This document shows, piece after piece, positions 1 to 5,307 of a stretch of 5,307 bases of DNA; the stretch's first letter is position 1, and each line of letters starts with the position of its first letter. The translations under genes were made by a program, and so were the position numbers. Location: the NCBI GenBank assembly GCA_937892315.1, contig CALAVF010000067.1:1-5307 (forward strand). Reading direction: 5' to 3'. Origin of the DNA: an uncultured Prevotellaceae bacterium. Lineage in GTDB: Bacteria > Bacteroidota > Bacteroidia > Bacteroidales > Bacteroidaceae. Under the pieces are notes generated by a model. It was not told the origin of the DNA, ran no database searches, and was given only the letters and a program-made list of their open reading frames with translations.

Positions 1-1
1 T

Positions 2-421
2 GTCCCTGTCAAATACAGGTTTCGCGATAATCTGACCACTCGACAAACCCTTATGATTATTCACTGTTATCCTATAGAAGTGAATCACACCAACGTTGGA
101 GTCTTTGTGTTTTTCTGCATAGCGTGATAGCTTCTCAATGGCATCAGGTAAAAGTTGTTCGTCATCATCAATGATTGCTACGAAGCAGTCCTTGTCACTG
201 ATGTGGTCAAAGGCATAATTGACAGAAGAACTCTTCCCGCCATTTACTTTTCGCAAATACTCTACGTCGAAGTCCGCCTCTCTTTTTATCTCCTCTACAA
301 CAGGGTCATAGTTCTCCTTGCTTCCATCGTCAACGATTAGCCACAAGAAATCCTTCAGACTTTGTTGTCGTAGCGTTGAGAATAGTTGTTTTAGATTATC
401 CGATCTATTGTATGTCGGACA
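2..421 (-). CDS. Family 2 glycosyltransferase, partial (C-terminus off the window; N-terminus lost at the junction)
   Basis: An uninterrupted minus-strand reading frame gives about 140 residues beginning CPTYNRSDNLKQLFSTLRQQ and running off the left edge. It shows the GT-A fold order of family 2 glycosyltransferases: PTYNR after strand 1, the nucleotide-binding VDDGS (320-334), NGGKSSSVNYA, then IIDDDE with the metal-binding acidic triplet at 161-169 in the place of the usual DxD. Such enzymes transfer a sugar from a nucleotide-sugar donor, usually for surface polysaccharide or glycan synthesis; the acceptor cannot be told from this piece. The usual start (Met plus a hydrophobic strand before CPTYNR) is missing. 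An in-frame ATG at 430-428 would give MRSCPTYNR, which has no first beta strand and lies in sequence that fits valS, so I do not accept it as the start. GC is about 42% in the first 60 bases, below the neighbouring gene. The family is confident; the specific function is unknown. Confidence 0.88.
411..421. other. Join between two truncated genes at a shared short sequence
   Basis: The stretch TATGTCGGACA reads as YVGQ (the last base pair opening into Q) on the plus strand in valS, and as CPTY on the minus strand in the glycosyltransferase. Left of it the plus frame no longer looks like a valyl-tRNA synthetase. Right of it the minus frame no longer looks like a glycosyltransferase. Both genes are cut here with no spacer, mobile-element end or inverted repeat. 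That is the signature of a join through short homology. The exact breakpoint cannot be placed within the shared bases. Confidence 0.75.
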
Positions 422-2147
422 AGACCGCATGGATGTACGTCGCCAGATTGCCGTCGACTTGCAAGTTGCCGGACTGATGGAGAAGGTTGAGGACTACAAC
501 AACAAAGTAGGTTACTCGGAGCGCAATCAAGATACCGCTGTCGAACCGCGCTTGTGCAAGCAGTGGTTCCTGTCAATGAAGCACTTTGCCGATATAGCTC
601 TGCCGCCAGTGCTCGAGGGGAAAATTAAATTCCATCCGTCGAAGTATGTTACAACCTATCGCAACTGGCTCGAGAACATCCAAGACTGGTGCATCAGCCG
701 CCAACTGTGGTGGGGACAACGCATACCGGCCTACTATGTCGATGTGGACGGCAAAGTCGAAACCATCGTGGCTCCAAACGAGGAAGAGGCGTTGAAAAAG
801 GCGAAAGAACGCTACGGGATAAACGACGCGGCACGGCTGCGTCAGGACGAGGATGTGCTCGACACGTGGTTCAGCAGCTGGCTGTGGCCTATCTCGCTCT
901 TTGACGGCATACGCAACCCCGACAACCCCGAAATCAAATACTACTACCCCACCGACGACCTCATCACAGCCCCCGACATCATCTTCTTCTGGGTGGCTCG
1001 CATGATTATGGCAGGTGAGGAATATCTGAAAGATGTGCCTTTCCGCAATGTGTATTTCACGGGTGTGGTTCGTGACAAGTTGGGCAGGAAGATGTCGAAA
1101 TCGCTCGGCAATTCGCCCGACCCGCTGGGCTTGATTGACAAGTATGGTGCAGACGGTGTGCGCATGGGTATGCTGCTGTCTGCTCCTGCTGGCAACGATA
1201 TTCTCTTCGACGAGCAACTCTGCCAGCAGGGTGCTGCTTTCTGCAACAAGATCTGGAATGCGTTCCGTCTGGTGCAGGGTTGGGAGGTGAAGGAAAACCT
1301 CGAACAGCCGAAGGAGAACAAGAAGACGATTGCTTGGATGGAGGCTGTCATCAAGACGGCATTGGCTGATGTGAATAATCTGTACACGAAGTATCGTCTG
1401 AACGAGGCTTTGATGGCTGTGTTCAAACTCTTCACTGATGAGTTCTCAGGTTGGTATCTGGAGATGATAAAACCTGCTTATCAGGCTCCGATTGATGCTG
1501 CGACCTACAAGGCAACACTTGGTTTCTTCGAGCAGTTGATGAAGATGATTCATCCGTTCATGCCGTTCATCACGGAAGAGTTGTATCAGCACATCGCAGA
1601 GCGGAAAGATGGTGAAAGCATTATGGTTGACACACTCATTCTCGATGCTCCTACCGAGGCTGATAAGCAGTTGATTGCTCAATATGAAGAGGCTAAACAG
1701 GTCATTTCGGGAGTGCGTGCTGTGCGTCAGAGCAAGAACATCGCTCCACGCGAACCGCTCACTCTCGAAGTAGTGCTTCAAGGTGCCGACGACCGTAATG
1801 TGACCAAGTGTCCTGCCCTCGGTCCTGTCATCAAGAAGATGGCTTCGTTGGCTGACATTCAATATGTTCAAGCGAAGAGTGACGGCACTTCTGCTTTCCT
1901 GATTGGCACGACCGAATATGCGGTGCAGTTGGGCAACCTCATCGACACAGAGGCTGAAATCGCCAAGATGGAGGCTGAACTGAAGCATCTGCAAGGGTTC
2001 CTCATTGGTGTACAGAAGAAACTGAGCAATGAGCGTTTCGTGGCGAATGCTCCTGCACAGGTGGTGGAACTGGAACGCAAGAAACAGAGCGATGCGGAAA
2101 CCAAGATTGCTGCTCTGACAGAAAGTATTGCAAAATTGAAAAAGTGA
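411..2147 (+). CDS. valS: Valyl-tRNA synthetase, 5'-truncated (about 578 C-terminal residues)
   Basis: This class I synthetase activates valine with ATP and loads it on tRNA-Val in the cytoplasm. The recognisable protein starts at YVGQDRMDVRRQ (411), near the end of the CP1 editing domain. It continues through QWFLSM and WCISRQLWWGQRIPAYY, LDTWFSSWLWP, TAPDIIFFWVARM and the ATP-binding KMSKS loop (1089-1103). The helical anticodon-binding domain follows (FCNKIWNAFRLV onward, about 1239). Last is the C-terminal coiled-coil tRNA arm (about 1940-2144) with NERFVANAPAQVVE. Family members are normally about 870-950 residues, so about 300 or more N-terminal residues are missing, including the HIGH motif and most of the editing site. 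An open frame extends back to an ATG at 318, but those 31 codons lie antisense to the glycosyltransferase and do not resemble the family. As drawn, the product would be inactive; the cut most likely comes from the join at 411-421. The gene ends TGA just before a terminator. Confidence 0.93.
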   Translation, partial: YVGQDRMDVRRQIAVDLQVAGLMEKVEDYNNKVGYSERNQDTAVEPRLCKQWFLSMKHFADIALPPVLEGKIKFHPSKYVTTYRNWLENIQDWCISRQLWWGQRIPAYYVDVDGKVETIVAPNEEEALKKAKERYGINDAARLRQDEDVLDTWFSSWLWPISLFDGIRNPDNPEIKYYYPTDDLITAPDIIFFWVARMIMAGEEYLKDVPFRNVYFTGVVRDKLGRKMSKSLGNSPDPLGLIDKYGADGVRMGMLLSAPAGNDILFDEQLCQQGAAFCNKIWNAFRLVQGWEVKENLEQPKENKKTIAWMEAVIKTALADVNNLYTKYRLNEALMAVFKLFTDEFSGWYLEMIKPAYQAPIDAATYKATLGFFEQLMKMIHPFMPFITEELYQHIAERKDGESIMVDTLILDAPTEADKQLIAQYEEAKQVISGVRAVRQSKNIAPREPLTLEVVLQGADDRNVTKCPALGPVIKKMASLADIQYVQAKSDGTSAFLIGTTEYAVQLGNLIDTEAEIAKMEAELKHLQGFLIGVQKKLSNERFVANAPAQVVELERKKQSDAETKIAALTESIAKLKK

Positions 2148-2156
2148 TGAGGCGGT

Positions 2157-2174
2157 GAATCCTTTGGTGGATTC
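2157..2174 (+). other. Small hairpin after the valS stop codon
   Basis: GAATCC (2157-2162) and GGATTC (2169-2174) form a perfect 6-bp stem with a 6-base loop, 9 bases after the valS stop codon. No T-run follows, so it is not a terminator by itself. It could protect the 3' end of the transcript, or be chance. Confidence 0.3.
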
Positions 2175-2192
2175 TCCCGTTTCTCATTCATC

Positions 2193-2233
2193 AAAAAAGG
2201 TCAAGTCTCTTTTCGAGGCTTGACCTTTTTTTT
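2193..2233. terminator. Bidirectional intrinsic terminator between convergent genes
   Basis: Bases 2193-2209 pair with 2215-2231 around the loop TTTTC. The core is GGTCAAG / CTTGACC; the inner part is extended by one G-T wobble and three more pairs, and the outer part is an A6/T6 stretch. The plus strand has a run of eight T after the stem, and the minus strand reads a run of six T on its side. It therefore can end transcription of valS from the left and of the S-component gene (stop at 2255) from the right. The symmetry and its place between two converging genes make the call strong. Confidence 0.9.
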
Positions 2234-2254
2234 GTTGTCGTTTCCTTTCGACTC

Positions 2255-2764
2255 TTAGTTTTTGTCTATGTAGTGCAGCAGGGCATAAGTGCCGAGCACT
2301 TGCAGGAGGAGTCCTGGCCATCCGAGAGTGAAGTCGGCGAGAGTGGTAGCGATGCCGCCTGTCAAGAGAAGTTCGCCAAGTCCGCCAAGCAGTTCGCTGA
2401 CGAGCACGACACCTGTGAGCATCAGGAGGTTAGCCTTGCGGAAATACTGTGCGGCAAATCCTGCTACGAGGGCGAGAATGGCGAGTTTCACCACCATCAC
2501 TTGCAATACACCCCATGTGGGCATTCCGAAAGCGAAATGGTTGACGATGGGGGAGGCTACGGCTGCCAAAAGTCCCACTTTCCAGCCGAACTTATAGGCT
2601 CCGGCAAGGATGACGAGGGAGAGTGGGGCGAAGATGATGCCACCCTGAGGGATAAGGTGGAAGAGTTGAGGCAAAGCCATGTTGCAAACAACGAAGAGGG
2701 CTGCCCACAGATAAGTTTTCAACTCTGTGTAGTTGAGCGTGTAGAGTTTTAATGTGGAAGTCAT
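2255..2764 (-). CDS. ECF transporter S component-like membrane protein (substrate unknown)
   Basis: This is a 169-residue, very hydrophobic protein. Six likely membrane helices lie at about residues 18-38, 43-58, 60-80, 84-106, 112-135 and 143-166, with short loops and a charged tail HYIDKN. Length, helix count and the GIIFAPLSLVILAGAYKFG stretch fit the small substrate-binding S components of energy-coupling-factor importers, which pair with a shared EcfT/EcfA1/EcfA2 module to take up vitamins and other micronutrients. No EcfA or EcfT gene is in the window, as is normal for group II systems. I do not recognise a motif that fixes the substrate. The ATG at 2764 is preceded by AT-rich sequence without a clear Shine-Dalgarno. 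The gene starts 40 bases after the aldo/keto reductase on the same strand and is the last gene before the terminator, so it probably belongs to that operon. It could instead be an unrelated six-helix protein of similar size. Confidence 0.72.
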   Translation of the reverse strand: MTSTLKLYTLNYTELKTYLWAALFVVCNMALPQLFHLIPQGGIIFAPLSLVILAGAYKFGWKVGLLAAVASPIVNHFAFGMPTWGVLQVMVVKLAILALVAGFAAQYFRKANLLMLTGVVLVSELLGGLGELLLTGGIATTLADFTLGWPGLLLQVLGTYALLHYIDKN

Positions 2765-2804
2765 AGGATTTGATATTTAATAATGAATATTTGACATTTT
2801 GATT

Positions 2805-4181
2805 TTAGATTTCCGCCTCAGGATTGCCTTTTTCGATGAGGTCCACCAGACGGCTCAGTTGGTTGGGGATGCGGATTCGCTGTGGACACTTGGATAGACA
2901 TTGGCGGCATCCCGTGCAGGCAGATGCCAGTTCTGAGAGTTTGAGGGTCTTGTTAAATCCTGCCACGAATGCAGCCTGCTTCTCCTTGAAGTCGGGAGCC
3001 GTCTCTTCCGTGGGTGGCAAGGTGCCATCGTTGACACAACGGTTGTAGTAGGCAAAGTTGCCCGGGATGTTGACTCCATAAGGGCAGGGCATACAGTATT
3101 TGCAATCTGTACACGGAATGGTAGGATAGGCAGCCACATTCTTTGCAATGTCTTCGAGGAGTGCCAGTTCGTCTGTGGTGCAAGGGTCAAGCGGCGAGTA
3201 GGTCTTCACGTTGTCCACCAAATGCTCCATGTAGGTCATGCCGCTGAGGGCTGTGAGTACATTGGGATAGGTGCCACAGAAACGGAATGCCCACGAGGCG
3301 ATGCTGTCGTCAGGACGGCGTTCCTTCAGTTGCTGGGTGTACACATCGGGCAGTTTCGCCAATCGTCCACCCAGCAGTGGCTCCATCATGACACACTGGA
3401 TGCCCCGTTTCTCGCACTCGGCATAGAGATACTCGGCATTGGTGTTGCGGGTGTTCACCTCCTTGGCATGTCGCCAATCGACATAGTTCATCTCAATCTG
3501 GGCGAAGTTCCAGTGATACTTGTCGTGGTTTGCCAGCAGGTGGTCAAACACGGCGATGTCGGCATGATAGGAGAAGCCGAGGTTGCGGATGCGACCTTCC
3601 TCACGCTCTTTGAGAAGGAAATCGAGCAAGCCGTTGTCGATGAAACGTTTCTGGAAAGTTTCCATGCCGCTGCCCATGCCAATGCCGTGCAGGAGGTAGT
3701 AGTCGATGTAATCCACTTGCAGATATTCGAACGACTTGTGGTACATCTCGATTGATTTTTCCAACGGCCATTCGGGTTCGCCAAAGTTGGACATCTTGGT
3801 GGCAACGAAGAAACTCTTGCGAGGGAAGCCGCTGGCTTTCAGTGCTGTGCCGAGCGAACTTTCCGAGCGTCCGCCTACATAGTGTGGGGAGGTGTCGAAG
3901 TAGTTCACTCCATGTTCCAGCGCATACTTTACTTCTTTATTTACCAGTTCTTGGTCAATCTGCCGCTCCTTGAAAGGCAGTCGCATCATGCCATAGCCGA
4001 GGAGGGAGATTTTGTCGCCCGTGTTGCGATTCACACGATAGGTCATCATGTTGTTGCCTGTCGGTTCAACCGGTTCCATGGGCTTTTTTGTCAAGGCAGA
4101 CAGCGGGCTTAGTTCCACCATCGCTACAGCCGAAGTGAGTCCCAGACGCTTCAAAAATTCTCGTCTATCAATCTGTTTCAT
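2805..4181 (-). CDS. Tat-exported aldo/keto reductase with C-terminal di-[4Fe-4S] ferredoxin domain
   Basis: The protein has 458 residues from ATG at 4181. An in-frame TTG at 4187 would add two residues, but ATG directly before KQIDRREFLKRLG is preferred. Residues 5-13 (DRREFLKRL) plus the following hydrophobic stretch form a twin-arginine signal, so the folded protein is probably exported to the periplasm. An aldo/keto reductase TIM barrel spans about residues 45-330. The usual tetrad is visible: D96 (YFDTSPHY), Y101, K129 (VATKM) and H165 (LLHGIG). A ferredoxin-like tail follows with C357/C360/C363/C366 and C422/C425/C428/C432 (CTGCRQCLSKCP), enough for two [4Fe-4S] clusters (2886-3113). 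The barrel alone would normally use NADPH. The signal and clusters suggest a different electron source, perhaps the polyferredoxin encoded six bases upstream. The physiological substrate is unknown. Family and domain order are secure; export and partner are inferred. Confidence 0.93.
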   Translation of the reverse strand: MKQIDRREFLKRLGLTSAVAMVELSPLSALTKKPMEPVEPTGNNMMTYRVNRNTGDKISLLGYGMMRLPFKERQIDQELVNKEVKYALEHGVNYFDTSPHYVGGRSESSLGTALKASGFPRKSFFVATKMSNFGEPEWPLEKSIEMYHKSFEYLQVDYIDYYLLHGIGMGSGMETFQKRFIDNGLLDFLLKEREEGRIRNLGFSYHADIAVFDHLLANHDKYHWNFAQIEMNYVDWRHAKEVNTRNTNAEYLYAECEKRGIQCVMMEPLLGGRLAKLPDVYTQQLKERRPDDSIASWAFRFCGTYPNVLTALSGMTYMEHLVDNVKTYSPLDPCTTDELALLEDIAKNVAAYPTIPCTDCKYCMPCPYGVNIPGNFAYYNRCVNDGTLPPTEETAPDFKEKQAAFVAGFNKTLKLSELASACTGCRQCLSKCPQRIRIPNQLSRLVDLIEKGNPEAEI

Positions 4182-4187
4182 AGCCAA

Positions 4188-5307
4188 TTAGATTTCGCGT
4201 TGAACTTCAATACCCTCGACGTGGATGGCCGAGAACGGACGCACCGGACACAAATGTTCGCACGCACCGCAGCCGATGCACCTCTCGTCATCGACCGATG
4301 GCACACGCAATGCGTTCGGGCCGGAATCTTCGCCCAACGGAACCATCGTGATTGCTCCCGTCGGACAATGTGTCGCACAGTTGCCGCACTTCTCCTCCAT
4401 CGCCACCGGCAGGCAGTTTTCGCGCACCCAGACGGCGCGGCCGATCTTCAGGCTCGACTTGCGCTGCATCTTCTCTTCGTGCGTCTTGCCCAACGGCAGG
4501 ATTGCGCCGGCCGGACAGACATCGCTGCACGCATGGCACTCCGGACGGCAATGGTTCACCTCGTAGCTCATCGTCGGTTGCAGATAGTGCAGCAGGCCGG
4601 TCGATGGGTGCAGCACGCCATTCGGACATGCCGACACGCACAACTGGCAACCCGTGCAATGCTGTTGCAGGTTCTTGAGCGACAATGCTCCAGGCGGGCA
4701 TATCGGGGTCTGGCGTTCGTAGCGCTTCTTGTCTTCGATGACGGCCAATCCACCGTCGGTCACCTTATCGACCGCCTTCAGTTGCGAGGCTGCAGCCAAT
4801 GTCACAGCCGTGGTCAACATCGTGCGACGGGTGGCATCGACCGTAACATTTTTATCTTTCGTTGTTGTGGCCGATGCCTTTATCTTGCCGAACGAGATAG
4901 CATCCTTGTGGCACACCTCGAGGCAGTTGAAGCAGTCGATGCAACGCGAATTATCGACGAAGCAACGCTTGGAATCGATGGCCATCGACTTGCACTTGTG
5001 CTCGCACAGGCCGCACTTCACGCACTTGTCGGCGTCGATGTGGATGCGCAGCACGGCGCGTCGGCCTAGCAGCCCCAACACCGTGCCGACCGGACAGATG
5101 TTGTTGCAGTAGAATCGACCGCCGGAAATCGTGCTCACAATCAGTATGGCCAATGTGACGGCCGACGTGATGAGCAACGCGAGGTCGAACTGCGTCCATG
5201 TGACGTGCCAGAACGCGAAACTGTCACGCTCGGCTGCGGCATCGGCCAAGATGTCGTTCACCCAAAGCGCAACAGGACGAAAAATCGACGTAGCGATGCG
5301 GCCGTAT
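4188..5307 (-). CDS. Membrane polyferredoxin with NapH-like and NapG-like halves, partial (5' end off the window)
   Basis: The frame is open to the right edge, giving 372 visible residues. A GTG at 5261 lies inside the gene and is not taken as the start, because the residues before it (YGRIATSIFRPVALW) fit the family. Using residue 1 at that GTG: a membrane helix lies at about 25-45; then YCNNICPVG (C52, C56), the CxxxCP motif of NapH/CcoG-type proteins; two ferredoxin motifs follow (C80/83/86/90 and C107/110/113/117). Next is a spacer with TRRTMLTTAVTLAAA (144-158), which looks like a twin-arginine leader. Four more cluster motifs follow: C202/205/208/212, C238/242/245/249, C283/292/295/299 and C328/331/334/338. 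NapH and NapG are the membrane and periplasmic electron carriers of nitrate reductase systems, but no nap genes are seen here. The protein probably moves electrons across or along the membrane. The TAA stop is 6 bases before the reductase ATG, so the two genes are likely cotranscribed and coupled. Confidence 0.88.
   Translation of the reverse strand, partial: YGRIATSIFRPVALWVNDILADAAAERDSFAFWHVTWTQFDLALLITSAVTLAILIVSTISGGRFYCNNICPVGTVLGLLGRRAVLRIHIDADKCVKCGLCEHKCKSMAIDSKRCFVDNSRCIDCFNCLEVCHKDAISFGKIKASATTTKDKNVTVDATRRTMLTTAVTLAAASQLKAVDKVTDGGLAVIEDKKRYERQTPICPPGALSLKNLQQHCTGCQLCVSACPNGVLHPSTGLLHYLQPTMSYEVNHCRPECHACSDVCPAGAILPLGKTHEEKMQRKSSLKIGRAVWVRENCLPVAMEEKCGNCATHCPTGAITMVPLGEDSGPNALRVPSVDDERCIGCGACEHLCPVRPFSAIHVEGIEVQREI

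Noticed and set aside
155..340. Plus-strand 61-codon open frame
   Set aside because: It is antisense to the glycosyltransferase, which has recognisable family motifs; this frame has none.
318..410. N-terminal extension of the valS frame from the ATG at 318
   Set aside because: These 31 codons lie antisense to clear glycosyltransferase coding sequence (VDDGS, PTYNR) and resemble no part of a valyl-tRNA synthetase.
573..1994. Long minus-strand open frames opposite valS (573-1217, 944-1435, 1446-1994)
   Set aside because: They mirror valS codons and have Cys/His/Arg-rich, domain-free translations, while valS on the other strand is unmistakable.
2273..2752. Plus-strand 159-codon frame with a His-rich stretch
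   Set aside because: It lies wholly antisense to the six-helix membrane protein; its acidic, His-rich look is the complement of hydrophobic codons.
2765..2804. Promoter for the S-component gene in the AT-rich 40-base gap
   Set aside because: I could not find the Bacteroidota -7 TAnnTTTG element on the minus strand here; AT-richness alone is not enough.
4782..4832. Separate Tat-exported protein starting inside the polyferredoxin
   Set aside because: There is an in-frame Met inside the RRTML stretch, but starting there would lose the arginines, and the reading frame is unbroken from the NapH-like half, so one fused protein is the simpler reading.
4200..5069. Plus-strand 289-codon frame
   Set aside because: It is antisense to the polyferredoxin; its repeated Ala/Arg/His content mirrors the Cys-rich gene and has no domain of its own.
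5259..5261. GTG as the start of the polyferredoxin
   Set aside because: The frame stays open to the window edge, and the upstream residues fit the family's membrane region, so the true start is outside the window.

Overview
The window looks like Bacteroidota, most likely order Bacteroidales (Prevotella/Bacteroides type). The evidence is the style of the valyl-tRNA synthetase (TAPDIIFFW, GRKMSKSLGNSPDPL), a Tat-exported aldo/keto reductase with a C-terminal ferredoxin domain, start codons without clear Shine-Dalgarno sequences, and AT-rich spacers between GC-moderate genes. This taxonomic call rests on remembered family features, not on a database search.

Layout. Bases 1 to about 421 hold, on the minus strand, the N-terminal part of a family 2 glycosyltransferase that runs off the left edge. 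At about 411-421 it abuts, with no spacer, a valyl-tRNA synthetase (valS, plus strand). That gene lacks roughly its first third, including the HIGH motif and most of the editing domain. The two partial genes meet inside an 11-base stretch that fits both reading frames. This looks like a chimeric join, either an assembly or amplification artefact or a real rearrangement. valS ends at 2147 and is followed by a strong hairpin with A/T tracts on both flanks (2193-2233), which can terminate transcription from both sides.

From 5307 down to 2255 lies a minus-strand gene set that reads as one operon. First is a membrane polyferredoxin that combines NapH-like and NapG-like halves; its 5' end is outside the window. 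Six bases after its stop codon comes an aldo/keto reductase with a twin-arginine signal and two [4Fe-4S] motifs. After a 40-base gap comes a six-helix membrane protein resembling an ECF transporter S component. The shared terminator closes the operon.

How the genes may work together (inference): the polyferredoxin could carry electrons from the membrane or cytoplasm to the exported reductase, whose own clusters would receive them where NADPH is not available. The job of the S-component-like protein beside them is unknown; it may import a cofactor or substrate precursor. No RNA genes, CRISPR arrays, insertion sequences or phage genes were seen.
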